Part shown: positions 42,899 to 51,147 of the stretch, piece by piece
Layout of the letters: each line of letters starts with the position of its first letter
Position numbering within the stretch: position 1 is the stretch's first letter
The notes under the pieces: model-generated
The model's input: the letters and a program-made list of their open reading frames with translations, nothing else
Told to the model about the DNA's origin: nothing
The model's database searches: none
Translations under genes and position numbers: made by a program
Origin: an uncultured bacterium
GTDB lineage: Bacteria; Bacillota; Clostridia; Lachnospirales; Lachnospiraceae
Direction: 5' to 3'
DNA length: 64,000 bases
Assembly (NCBI GenBank): GCA_905214675.1
Contig: CAJMMS010000002.1
Location: forward strand, 1-64,000

Positions 42899-44305
42899 TT
42901 ATTTTTCTTTGCGTTCGTAATCTTTTAAGGAATCGATCGCCTGTCCGGACAGCGGGATCAGTGCCATCATATTGAAGATGGTCATCAGCCCGATGCCGAC
43001 ATCCCCGAGATCCCAGACAAAGGTGTAAGCGGCAAGCCCGCCGATAAATAGCATGACAAGTGCCAGGATTTTATAGGCGGTCTGTGACAGCCAGTTGTCT
43101 CCGAACAGGTAGGCAACGTTGGAACGTGCATAGAACAGAATGCCGATAAACGTGGAAAAACTGAACAGAAACAGGATCACGGCGATAAAGATGACGCCGA
43201 ATTCGCCCAGATGGTACTGCATGGCACTCTGAAGCAGATCCATCCCCTGAAGTCCGGTGATCTTATCAGCCGGAGCCAGCAGCATCAGCATCGCGGAACA
43301 GGTACAGATCAGGATAGTATCGATAAAGACACCGAATGCCTGCATAAGGCCTGCCTTTGCCGGATGGCTGATATCGGCGGCAGCGGCGGCACATGGAGCA
43401 GATCCGCTACCGGCTTCATTTGAGAACAGACCACGTTTGATCCCGTTCATCAAAACCGCACCGAATCCGCCGGCAGCCACCTGACGGATACCGAAAGCCT
43501 CCTCAAAAATCTGCCGGAATACAGAAGGAACAGCCCCTATATTTTTGATGATCACAAACAGTGTGATCAGAAGGTAGCATCCTGCCATAACAGGAACAAT
43601 GACATCCAGTACGTGTACGGTAGCATTTTTGCGAAGTACGACGACCGCAGCCACAACAACAAGAAAAATGGTGGTGTACAGCGGCGGGATATGAAAGGCA
43701 TTCTTCATGGCAGAACTTACGGAGTTGCTGATAACCTGGCTGATGCCGCACCAGCAGATCAGACCGGAGATCGCAAACAGAATGGCGATCAGGCTGCGGC
43801 GTTTTTCTTTTGCCTGCCCGGACTGCTTTTTCGAGATCCGCTTTGTCATAAAATCATGGATATAATAAGCAGGACCGCCGCGGTAGCCACCGTAGAGCGG
43901 ATCCTTCTGGCGGTAGATCTGAGCCAGCGTGCCTTCTGCAAAAGCAGTGGAAGAACCAAGCAGGGCAAGCAGCCACATCCAGAATACCGCACCGGCACCG
44001 CCGGCGGAAATGGCAGCGACAACGCCGACCAGATTGCCCATGCCGACACGGGTGGCGGTGGCAACGATCAGAGCCTGCAGACCGGAAATACTGCCAGCCT
44101 GAGAATGTTCGTTTTTCTCCATGGCGATCTTCAGCATATGAGGAAACCTGCGGATCAGGACAAACCGGGTGCGGATCGTAAAATAGATCCCGGCCGGAAC
44201 CAGAAGAAGCACAAGAAGCGAGAGACCGACCGAACTGCCGCCCGGAAGCGGCAGCGTGATCAGGTCACCCCATAAAAAATTGTAGACTGCGGTAATGATA
44301 TTCAT
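42899..44305 (-). CDS. Alanine/glycine:cation symporter (AGCS family)
   Basis: A 468-residue membrane symporter that takes up alanine or glycine with Na+ or H+. It has about ten or eleven membrane helices. The family signature lies near residue 80 (ATRVGMGNLVGVVAAISAGGAGAVFWMW) and further conserved blocks include the GYRGGPAYYI segment and NEAGSGSAPCAAAAADISHPAKAG near 300. The start at 44305 follows AGGGGGA. A LysR-type regulator is encoded divergently 320 bp away and probably controls it. Confidence 0.93.
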   Translation of the reverse strand: MNIITAVYNFLWGDLITLPLPGGSSVGLSLLVLLLVPAGIYFTIRTRFVLIRRFPHMLKIAMEKNEHSQAGSISGLQALIVATATRVGMGNLVGVVAAISAGGAGAVFWMWLLALLGSSTAFAEGTLAQIYRQKDPLYGGYRGGPAYYIHDFMTKRISKKQSGQAKEKRRSLIAILFAISGLICWCGISQVISNSVSSAMKNAFHIPPLYTTIFLVVVAAVVVLRKNATVHVLDVIVPVMAGCYLLITLFVIIKNIGAVPSVFRQIFEEAFGIRQVAAGGFGAVLMNGIKRGLFSNEAGSGSAPCAAAAADISHPAKAGLMQAFGVFIDTILICTCSAMLMLLAPADKITGLQGMDLLQSAMQYHLGEFGVIFIAVILFLFSFSTFIGILFYARSNVAYLFGDNWLSQTAYKILALVMLFIGGLAAYTFVWDLGDVGIGLMTIFNMMALIPLSGQAIDSLKDYERKEK

Positions 44306-44492
44306 AATAAAAATCCCCCTGTAAAATTTCGGATGCCTGTACCGGACATGAAATGACGACACTTTTGCAGGCTGCATCAGCAGATTAGTATCAGCCGCAC
44401 AATGCGATCGCCCGTCCGCTTATCGCTGACCTTTTTAAACTGTTGTAAAAATGACTGATAATGGTAGCATCCTGTGGTAAACTATAGTATAC

Positions 44493-44514
44493 TTTACTTA
44501 CATAGATTTGTAAA
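44493..44514. promoter_or_regulatory. Possible LysR-type operator between agcS and its regulator
   Basis: TTTAC (44493-44497) and GTAAA (44510-44514) form an interrupted palindrome with a 12-bp gap, lying between the divergent starts, where LysR proteins usually bind. Confidence 0.35.
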
Positions 44515-44624
44515 ATGAATGATAATAATTTAAACCATCGAAAAAACCGATTAACAATGATAGTGGAGAAAAATATTTTTTTCTGTGCAGTGTATTCCGT
44601 TTTTTGATACAAGGAGACCAGATC

Positions 44625-45512
44625 ATGGACATGAAAAACATCAACACATTTATTTACACCGCCGAACTTGGCAGTTTCACAAAAGCCGCCGAGCTTTTAG
44701 GTTATTCACAGTCTACAGTTTCATTCCAGATTCGGCAGCTGGAGGAGGAGCTTGGCACCGTTCTTTTTGAGAGGATCAACCGCACGGTGGCACTGACGGA
44801 CCGGGGTAAGGAGATCCTGCGTTATGCCCATCGCATGAAGCAGCTTGCCGGTGAGATGCAGGAGATGGTGCAGCCAAAGCAGGAGGTGCGTGGACATCTG
44901 CGGATCGCCATGTCCGATTCTTTATGCGAGGAGATTGCGGAGAAACTGTTTATTCTTTTGCAGCAGAAGTACCCGGAGGTTACGATGAAGATCGTGATCG
45001 CCGGCACAGATGAGATGTTCCGGCTTTTAAATCAGAATCAGGTGGATTTTGTATACACACTGGACCGTCACATTTATCACAGTGATTATGTGATCGTCAC
45101 GGAGAGCCGGGAGGCAGTGCATTTTGTGACAGGATATCAGAACAGATTAAGCAGAAAGAATCAGATCCTATTGGAAGATCTGATCTGCCAGCCGTTTATC
45201 CTCACGGAAAAAGAAATGAGTTACCGCAAGCTTTTAAGTGAATATCTGGCGAGCAGGTCGCTGGAGATCCAGCCGGTTTTTGAAGTGGGTAATACAGAAC
45301 TGATCTGCAGGATGCTGGAAAAAAACACATCGGTAGTCTCGCTTCTGCCAGATTATGTAACAGAAAAGGCAGTACGGGAAAAAAGACTGGTGCGCTTGGA
45401 TGTGAAAGATTTTCAGCTTGAGATATGGAAACAGCTCTTATATCACAGAGATAAATGGATCTCACCGCAGATGCAGGCATTTATGAATGTAATAAAAGAG
45501 GTGCAGGCATGA
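44625..45512 (+). CDS. LysR family transcriptional regulator
   Basis: A 295-residue LysR-type regulator. The N-terminal winged HTH is clear (residues 1-60: TFIYTAELGSFTKAAELLGYSQSTVS). A periplasmic-binding-like effector domain follows from about residue 90 (GHLRIAMSDSLCEEIAEKL). Start at the ATG at 44625 behind AAGGAG. Divergent from the AGCS symporter, so regulation of amino acid uptake is likely. The effector is unknown. Confidence 0.93.
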   Translation: MDMKNINTFIYTAELGSFTKAAELLGYSQSTVSFQIRQLEEELGTVLFERINRTVALTDRGKEILRYAHRMKQLAGEMQEMVQPKQEVRGHLRIAMSDSLCEEIAEKLFILLQQKYPEVTMKIVIAGTDEMFRLLNQNQVDFVYTLDRHIYHSDYVIVTESREAVHFVTGYQNRLSRKNQILLEDLICQPFILTEKEMSYRKLLSEYLASRSLEIQPVFEVGNTELICRMLEKNTSVVSLLPDYVTEKAVREKRLVRLDVKDFQLEIWKQLLYHRDKWISPQMQAFMNVIKEVQA

Positions 45513-45602
45513 AGAATTTGATGCCTGCTATCAGAGGGAGGCGGATATGCGAAGGCAGATTTGGATCTCCCCTTTTTCTGACTGATTTATATTACAAAAA
45601 GA

Positions 45603-45631
45603 TTGACACAGAACGCTTATACATGTATAAT
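45603..45631 (+). promoter_or_regulatory. Perfect consensus sigma-A promoter
   Basis: TTGACA (45603-45608), 17 bp, TATAAT (45626-45631). This is the only fully consensus promoter seen in the window. No intact gene follows directly; the transcript would cross the remnant at 45651-45857 and reach the truncated transposase gene at 45925. Confidence 0.75.
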
Positions 45632-45650
45632 AATCACAAAATGATTTTAA

Positions 45651-45857
45651 AATAAATTCTATCTAACTTTCATTGCCGTTCGGCAGGAAAATCCAACAAA
45701 ACTTCATACCTGCACAGAGTGGCTTGAAAAATACAAAAATGATATCTTAGGAGAACTTTTTGACAAAACAATATTTGCAAATGGTTCGTTACAAAATGAG
45801 TTTCACGATTTTGATATCTCAGGCTGTTTTGTATCAGGAAAATATCAGCAAAGCTGA
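45651..45857 (+). pseudogene. Coding remnant of unknown origin, 3' end only
   Basis: A 68-codon open stretch with no start codon, beginning after TAA and ending at TGA. It reads like real protein (EWLEKYKNDILGELFDKTIF in its middle) but I do not recognise the family. Its last codons (GKYQQS, stop) coincide with the start of the sequence shared with 36450-36508, so it may be the tail of a mobile-element protein. The call rests on composition and that shared end only. Confidence 0.35.
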
Positions 45858-45899
45858 TCAGAATTGCGTGTCAGGTTTTGCGTACATTTCAATTGAATC
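45841..45899 (+). repeat. Second copy of the 36450-36508 sequence
   Basis: About 45 of 60 positions match 36450-36508, the first 30 nearly perfectly. It contains the palindrome TCAGCAAAGCTGA and lies 25 bp before the transposase start. Differences are mostly transitions, as in old, decaying repeats. Confidence 0.6.
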
Positions 45900-45924
45900 A
45901 ATACAAAAAGAAAAGGAGCAGCCT

Positions 45925-46518
45925 ATGGGAGAAAAAGATATTACAGAGAAACTGCTGGAAGATTATAATGATGTATTTGCAGATATTATAAACGGACTGA
46001 TTTTTAAGGGAGAACAGCGGATTTTGCCGGAATCTCTAAAAAATGCACAGGTTCATTCTCAATATAAAGCAGAGGACGGAAAAGTGCATGAACTGGAAAG
46101 AGATGTGATAAAATACTGGAAAGAAAAAGAAGTCGAATTGGCGATCTGCGGAATCGAAAACCAAAGCAATGTGAAAAAATATATGCCATTTCGTGTTATA
46201 GGATATGACGGTGCTGCATATCGTAGCCAGTTACTGGATGACAGAAAAGAAATCTTACCGGTCATGACCGGAGATGAACGATATCAGAAAATATTTCAGG
46301 AAAAGAGAGGAGTTAAAAGTATGTGTGATGTAGCAGAAAGACTCGAAAAAATGGGAATGGAAAAAGGGCTGGAAAAAGGGTTGGAAATTGGCAAAAATAC
46401 AGGTATTCGCGAAGAGAAAATCCGTGTATACAAGAAACTTCTTGAAAAAGGATTTTCAGAACAGGAAGCACAGGAGATAACGGAACTTCCGGAGTCACTG
46501 GGGATGCAAAACTGTTAA
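45925..46518 (+). CDS. Rpn family / PD-(D/E)XK nuclease transposase, internally shortened
   Basis: A 197-residue relative of the recombination-promoting nuclease/putative transposase family common in Lachnospiraceae. The N-terminal part is typical (MGEKDITEKLLEDYNDVFADI, then KYWKEKEVELAICGIENQS and MPFRVIGYDGAAYR). Full-length members are about 300 residues or more; here the sequence jumps from SQLLDDRKEI to a C-terminal MTGDERY segment, so the middle, including part of the nuclease core, appears deleted. The C terminus has the usual EKG repeats (MEKGLEKGLEIGKN) and a helix ending in a LEKGFSEQEAQEIT motif. Probably inactive. Start behind AAAGGAG. A terminator follows. Confidence 0.75.
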   Translation: MGEKDITEKLLEDYNDVFADIINGLIFKGEQRILPESLKNAQVHSQYKAEDGKVHELERDVIKYWKEKEVELAICGIENQSNVKKYMPFRVIGYDGAAYRSQLLDDRKEILPVMTGDERYQKIFQEKRGVKSMCDVAERLEKMGMEKGLEKGLEIGKNTGIREEKIRVYKKLLEKGFSEQEAQEITELPESLGMQNC

Positions 46519-46551
46519 AAATATGATCAAATAGTGACTGAGATACGGAAG

Positions 46552-46592
46552 ATCTGCGGCAGAAAACAACTGCCGCGGATTTTTTCTTTTTT
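46552..46592 (+). terminator. Terminator after the transposase gene
   Basis: ATCTGCGGCAG (46552-46562) pairs with CTGCCGCGGAT (46570-46580), followed by a T-rich run of 13. Confidence 0.9.
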
Positions 46593-46607
46593 CGGCAAGA
46601 ATCCGGT

Positions 46608-46636
46608 TTGAAAAATGGCAGATTCTATGATAGAAT
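46608..46636 (+). promoter_or_regulatory. Promoter of the hydrolase gene
   Basis: TTGAAA (46608-46613), 17 bp, TAGAAT (46631-46636), about 40 bp before the start codon. Confidence 0.7.
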
Positions 46637-46676
46637 AGAGTGCATAATTTGAGAACGTGACAGGGAGCATTGAAAA

Positions 46677-47243
46677 ATGAAAAAGAAACTGGCCGTATTT
46701 TTTCCGGGGAGACGCTATGGTGTAGACTGCCCGCTGCTTTATTATGCAGAGTCGATCTGCAGGGAAAAGGGATATGATACGCTGCTGATGCACTATTCGG
46801 AGTACAGGGACAAAAAAGACATGATCACCATCGAAGAGAATATCAGACAGACGCTGTCTTATGTGCGTGGACGGATCAGGGAAAGAGATCTCACAGGATA
46901 TGATGAGATTCTTTTTGTGTCAAAGAGCCTGGGAACGGTATCGGCGGGATGGCTTGCAGATGCACTGGAGAAGGAAAAACGTGTGAAACCGGGAACGATC
47001 CGTCATATTTTCATGACACCGCTTGCACAGACCTTCCCGTATATGCAAAAGGGAAGATGCATTGTGATAAGTGGAGAGCTGGATCGCTATCTGGAACGGA
47101 AAAAATTAAAAAAATTCTGTAAAAAGCATGAGATTATGTGGTATTGTTTCCCGGATGTCGGGCACAGTATGGAACATGAAAAAATCAAAGATACCCTGAA
47201 GACAATGAAGAAGATCATGAAGATCGTGGAAAATTATGTATGA
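46677..47243 (+). CDS. Small alpha/beta-hydrolase-like protein
   Basis: A 188-residue protein with the order of a minimal alpha/beta hydrolase. The likely triad is Ser84 (VSKSLG nucleophile elbow), Asp136 (ISGELDRYL) and His163 (DVGHSMEH). There is no signal peptide or lid domain, so it is a small cytoplasmic esterase or thioesterase-like enzyme; the substrate is unknown. The stop codon overlaps the left end of the repeat at 47238. It stands first in a row of same-strand genes leading to the surface-polysaccharide operon, but it has its own promoter and is separated by 224 bp. Confidence 0.75.
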   Translation: MKKKLAVFFPGRRYGVDCPLLYYAESICREKGYDTLLMHYSEYRDKKDMITIEENIRQTLSYVRGRIRERDLTGYDEILFVSKSLGTVSAGWLADALEKEKRVKPGTIRHIFMTPLAQTFPYMQKGRCIVISGELDRYLERKKLKKFCKKHEIMWYCFPDVGHSMEHEKIKDTLKTMKKIMKIVENYV

Positions 47244-47434
47244 TACCAGGGAACCAATATGAGCATAAAAGTGGGATGCTGCTCCAACGATATGCGAATA
47301 CTGGGGTGCTATGTGCCAGTGGCACATGTTTAGCACCGACCGAAGCGGAGCGTAGAAAGGATTGTGAGAATGGAAAACATAGAACAATCCGCAGGTAGCA
47401 TAAGTTGATGGGCTTTGACCTCAACACCATATTA
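47238..47434. repeat. Interspersed nested-hairpin repeat, long form (about 200 bp)
   Basis: The left end ATGATACCAGGG and the right end around CTTTGACCTCAACACCAT form imperfect inverted ends. Inside are a strong hairpin (GGTGCTA 47305-47311 with TAGCACC 47331-47337, continuing through ATGTGCCA/TGGCACAT) and a second stem GGATTGT (47359-47365) with ACAATCC (47384-47390). The second half matches the repeat at 49963-50055. It occupies almost all of the gap between the hydrolase and oxidoreductase genes and has no coding capacity. Confidence 0.6.
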
Positions 47435-47467
47435 TTAAAAAATACAATACAATCTGGAGGAAACAGG

Positions 47468-48838
47468 ATGAAAAAATATGACGTGATCATTATCGGAGCA
47501 GGTCCGGGAGGTATTTTTTCCGCATACGAGCTTCTGAAGAGTAATGAAAATCTGAAGATCGCCGTTTTTGAAGAAGGACACACACTGGAAAAGAGGAAAT
47601 GTCCGATTGACGGCAAAAAGATCAAGAGCTGCATCCACTGCAAAAGCTGTTCGATCATGAGTGGATTTGGAGGTGCAGGAGCATTTTCCGATGGCAAATA
47701 CAATATTACCAATGATTTTGGCGGTACGCTTTATGAGTACATCGGCAAAGAGAAAGCGCTGGAGCTGATGCGGTATGTCGATGAGATCAATATGCAGTAC
47801 GGCGGGGAGGGTACGAAGCTTTATTCCACAGCCGGAACGAAATTCAAGAAACTCTGTCTGCAGAACCGTCTGCAGCTTTTAAATGCATCGGTAAGACACC
47901 TGGGAACGGATGTCAACTATATCGTGCTGCAGAATCTGTATGCATGGCTTAAGGACAAGGCGGATTTTTATTTTGATACGCCGGTGCAGCACATTGAAAA
48001 GAAGGAAGAAGGTTATCAGATCGTCTGTGAAGAGGAAAATTATGCATGTGAAAAATGTGTGGTTTCCGTTGGACGAAGCGGAAGCAAGTGGATGGAAAAG
48101 GTCTGTGCGGAGATGGGCATTCCGACCAGTTCCAACCGTGTGGACTTAGGCGTCCGCGTAGAGCTTCCGGCTGTGATCTTTTCTCATCTGACGGATGAAC
48201 TTTATGAGAGTAAGATCGTCTATCGCACGAAGCAGTTCGAGGACAATGTGCGCACGTTCTGCATGAATCCGTACGGCATCGTTGTAAGCGAAAATACAAA
48301 CGGCATCGTGACTGTAAATGGCCACAGCTATGAAGATCCGGGCAAGCAGACGGAAAACACGAACTTTGCCCTGCTGGTCTCCAAACATTTTTCCGAGCCA
48401 TTTAAGGACAGCAACGGATACGGTGAGAGTATCGCCAGACTTTCCAATATGCTTGGCGGCGGTGTTATGGTCCAGCGCTTCGGGGATCTGGTACGAGGAA
48501 GAAGAAGTACCGTCAAACGGGTGGAGGAAGGCATCGTCAGGCCGACGCTTTCCGCGACACCTGGAGACTTGAGCCTGGTACTGCCAAAGCGTATCCTGGA
48601 CGGCATCATCGAGATGATCTATGCACTTGACAAGATCGCACCGGGAACGGCAAACGATGACACGCTGCTCTATGGCGTGGAAGTGAAATTTTATAATATG
48701 GAAGTACAGCTTGATGAACATCTTGAGAGCATCCACAAAGGTCTCTACATCATCGGAGACGGCAGTGGTGTGACACATTCTCTGTCCCATGCATCTGCAA
48801 GCGGCGTTTATGTGGCAAGAGAGATTCTGGAATCGTAA
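47468..48838 (+). CDS. FAD-dependent oxidoreductase
   Basis: A 456-residue flavoprotein. The N-terminal dinucleotide-binding motif is IIGAGPGGIFSAYEL (about 8-22). A cysteine-rich segment follows (CPIDGKKIKSCIHCKSCSIM), as in a widespread family of uncharacterised FAD-dependent dehydrogenases. The C-terminal FAD block reads GLYIIGDGSGVTHSLSHAS near 430. Start at 47468 behind TGGAGG. The substrate is unknown; placement before acyltransferase and glycan genes may be coincidental. Confidence 0.85.
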   Translation: MKKYDVIIIGAGPGGIFSAYELLKSNENLKIAVFEEGHTLEKRKCPIDGKKIKSCIHCKSCSIMSGFGGAGAFSDGKYNITNDFGGTLYEYIGKEKALELMRYVDEINMQYGGEGTKLYSTAGTKFKKLCLQNRLQLLNASVRHLGTDVNYIVLQNLYAWLKDKADFYFDTPVQHIEKKEEGYQIVCEEENYACEKCVVSVGRSGSKWMEKVCAEMGIPTSSNRVDLGVRVELPAVIFSHLTDELYESKIVYRTKQFEDNVRTFCMNPYGIVVSENTNGIVTVNGHSYEDPGKQTENTNFALLVSKHFSEPFKDSNGYGESIARLSNMLGGGVMVQRFGDLVRGRRSTVKRVEEGIVRPTLSATPGDLSLVLPKRILDGIIEMIYALDKIAPGTANDDTLLYGVEVKFYNMEVQLDEHLESIHKGLYIIGDGSGVTHSLSHASASGVYVAREILES

Positions 48839-48875
48839 CGCTCTGGTTCTTCACGATGGAAAAGAGGAGAGTCTG

Positions 48876-49958
48876 ATGAAACATACATTTACCAGAAAAG
48901 ACAGTCAGACTATGAAAGGAATTGGAATCCTTCTGATGCTTTTGCATCATCTGTTTTACAGTGCAGATTCGTCGCATGGACTTCCGGTATCCTTTTTGTT
49001 CCTGTCGCAGAAGCAGGTGATCGCAGCCGCGCGTTTCTGCAAGATCTGTGTACCCGTTTTTGTATTCGTAACAGCATATGGAATGGCGATCAAATACCGG
49101 ACCTGCGGACAGGGAAGGGAGTCATGGGTAAGACTGACGCTGCGGCGTTATCGTCTGCTGATGGCACCATTCCTGTTTGTTTATGTACTGGCATTTGCAT
49201 TCTGCCAGATTGGCGGGATGCGCAGTTATACACAGGTATATGGGAAAGGTATAAGAAGTGTCTGCTATATGCTGGCAGATATGCTGGGACTGACGTATTT
49301 TACCGGGACACCGACGATGAATCCGACCTGGTGGTATATGTCGGTGGCCGTTTTGCTACTGTTTATTCTGCCGTTTCTGTGGATGGCAGTACAGAAGCTG
49401 GATCTGTTTGCAGTTTTGATTCTGGCGGGCATTCTTTTCCTTACAGGAGGGGATGTGCGGAATAATCAGGCATGTCTCTGTATTTTGACGGCTTCGCTTG
49501 GAGTGTGGATGGAAAAAAGAGCGGTTTTTGGAACATGGACAGAATTCTGCAAAAGAGACGAAACCAAATCTTACATAAAACAAAGCATGGGAGCGTTTAT
49601 CTGTCTTATGTTTCTGCTTTTGCTTTTTTTACTGAAACTACGAAAAGGAAATGCTGCATGGCTCCTGATTTATCCGGGAAGTGCGGCAGCCGTTGCAGGT
49701 CTGGTGTGCTGTTTTCGCATGGATGGCAAAATACAGAAAATCCTGTGCTTTTTTGGGAAATATTCGATGTACATGTTTCTGACACACACCTTTTTGAAGT
49801 CTTATTATCTGCATGATATTATCTATGGGATCGGGCAGGCAGAGAGCATGTATCTGCTGCTGGTACTGCTTTCGGCTGCACTTGCAGTGCTGCTTTCTTT
49901 TTTGTATGAGAAAACAAAGACTGCCTGCTGCAGGCTGTTTCGGAAACAAAAAGTATGA
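48876..49958 (+). CDS. Membrane acyltransferase (acyltransferase-3 family)
   Basis: A 360-residue integral membrane protein with about ten helices. The first helix carries the conserved histidines (KGIGILLMLLHHLFYS) typical of acyltransferase-3 enzymes that O-acylate cell-surface sugars. An RxxR-type segment follows (RLTLRRYRLLMAPF) and PTMNPTWWYMSV lies in the middle. Start behind AGAGGAGA. It precedes the glycan operon by 145 bp, from which it is separated by a repeat, so it could modify the glycan made there; that is inference. Confidence 0.85.
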   Translation: MKHTFTRKDSQTMKGIGILLMLLHHLFYSADSSHGLPVSFLFLSQKQVIAAARFCKICVPVFVFVTAYGMAIKYRTCGQGRESWVRLTLRRYRLLMAPFLFVYVLAFAFCQIGGMRSYTQVYGKGIRSVCYMLADMLGLTYFTGTPTMNPTWWYMSVAVLLLFILPFLWMAVQKLDLFAVLILAGILFLTGGDVRNNQACLCILTASLGVWMEKRAVFGTWTEFCKRDETKSYIKQSMGAFICLMFLLLLFLLKLRKGNAAWLLIYPGSAAAVAGLVCCFRMDGKIQKILCFFGKYSMYMFLTHTFLKSYYLHDIIYGIGQAESMYLLLVLLSAALAVLLSFLYEKTKTACCRLFRKQKV

Positions 49959-49962
49959 TATT

Positions 49963-50055
49963 ATCATGATGCCAGGGAGGATTGTGGGAGTGCAACGCAC
50001 GGAACAATCCGTAGGCATCATAGTTGGGGACTTTTGACACCCACATCATTATCAT
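49963..50055. repeat. Interspersed nested-hairpin repeat, short form (about 95 bp)
   Basis: Outer arms ATGATGCC (49966-49973) and GGCATCAT (50014-50021); inner stem GGATTGT (49979-49985) with ACAATCC (50004-50010). A right end TTTTGACACCCACATCAT continues to about 50050 and is an imperfect inverse of the TATGATGCCAGGGTCAAAA left end known from 19544. Shares its core with 47359-47420. Confidence 0.6.
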
Positions 50056-50103
50056 AAAAAGAAAACGGATGCGGCAGATGCCGCAGAGATTAGGAGGCAT
50101 AAG

Positions 50104-51147
50104 ATGGTCATTTCGGTCTGTATTCCCTGCTATCGTTCGGCAAAAACACTGCCGCGGGTGGTGGAAGCGATCAAAGAAGAATTTAAAAAACATCCGGGGT
50201 ATGCCTATCAGATTATTCTGGTAAACGATGGATCGCCGGACAATACATTTGAAGTTATCACACAGCTCTGCCGGGAAGATGAGAACATCATTGGCATGAA
50301 TCTTTCCAGAAACCATGGACAGGCATCTGCCAAGATTGCTGCCCTGCGGTATGCGACGGGGGATGCACTGGTCTATATGGATGATGACGGACAGCATCCG
50401 GCAGATGGGATTTTTAAACTGGTGGCAAAAGTAGAAGAAGGATACGATGTGGTCTATGCACACTTTCCGAAAAAGAAAACAACGTTCTTTAAGAAGCTGA
50501 CCAGTGATCTACATAATAAGATCGCAGAATGGACAGGAAACAAGCCAAAAGGCATCCACCGCTCATCTTTTGTGGCATGGAGCCGTTTTGCACTGGAATG
50601 TGTGAAAAATTACCACAGTCCGTTTCCGTCAGCAGGAGCTTATCTGCTCTGTGTGACAGACAAATTTGCCAATGTGGGGATTGAACACAAAAAGAGGCTG
50701 GAAGGAAGTTCCGGTTATACGCTTCGCAAACTGGTCAGCCTGTGGATGAATTCTTTTACCAATTTTTCGATTGCGCCGCTGCGCATGGCATCGTTTGCCG
50801 GAGTGAGCTGTGCCGGACTGGGATTTCTGTTCGGCATCTACATTATCATAAGAAAACTTCTGCATCCGCGCGTGCCGGCAGGTTATACCTCGACGATTGC
50901 GATCATGCTCTTTATTGGCGGTATGATCATGATGATGCTCGGACTTCTGGGGGAGTATATCGGCAGAATGTATATGATCCTCAGCAACAAACCGCAGTAC
51001 AGTGTACAGAAAGCACTGAATGTGCCGGCAGCGGCGGCAGATGCGCTGGAACGGAAAGACCAGTTGGTCTATGAAACACTGGAAGTGAAAAAGGGTGCAT
51101 TAAAAGAAGCGGTGCAGATGACAAAGACGGAGAAAGAGGATAAATGA
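50104..51147 (+). CDS. Family 2 glycosyltransferase (undecaprenyl/dolichyl-phosphate sugar type)
   Basis: A 347-residue membrane-linked GT2 enzyme of the DPM1/GtrB kind that moves a sugar from a nucleotide donor to a lipid phosphate. The GT-A fold is clear: VISVCIPCYRSAKTL at the start, LVNDGSPDNT near 40, and YMDDDGQHPADG near 93 with the metal-binding aspartates. Two C-terminal helices (about 232-300) anchor it. Start behind AGGAGG. It is the first gene of a tight operon and overlaps the next gene by 4 bp (ATGA). Confidence 0.93.
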   Translation: MVISVCIPCYRSAKTLPRVVEAIKEEFKKHPGYAYQIILVNDGSPDNTFEVITQLCREDENIIGMNLSRNHGQASAKIAALRYATGDALVYMDDDGQHPADGIFKLVAKVEEGYDVVYAHFPKKKTTFFKKLTSDLHNKIAEWTGNKPKGIHRSSFVAWSRFALECVKNYHSPFPSAGAYLLCVTDKFANVGIEHKKRLEGSSGYTLRKLVSLWMNSFTNFSIAPLRMASFAGVSCAGLGFLFGIYIIIRKLLHPRVPAGYTSTIAIMLFIGGMIMMMLGLLGEYIGRMYMILSNKPQYSVQKALNVPAAAADALERKDQLVYETLEVKKGALKEAVQMTKTEKEDK

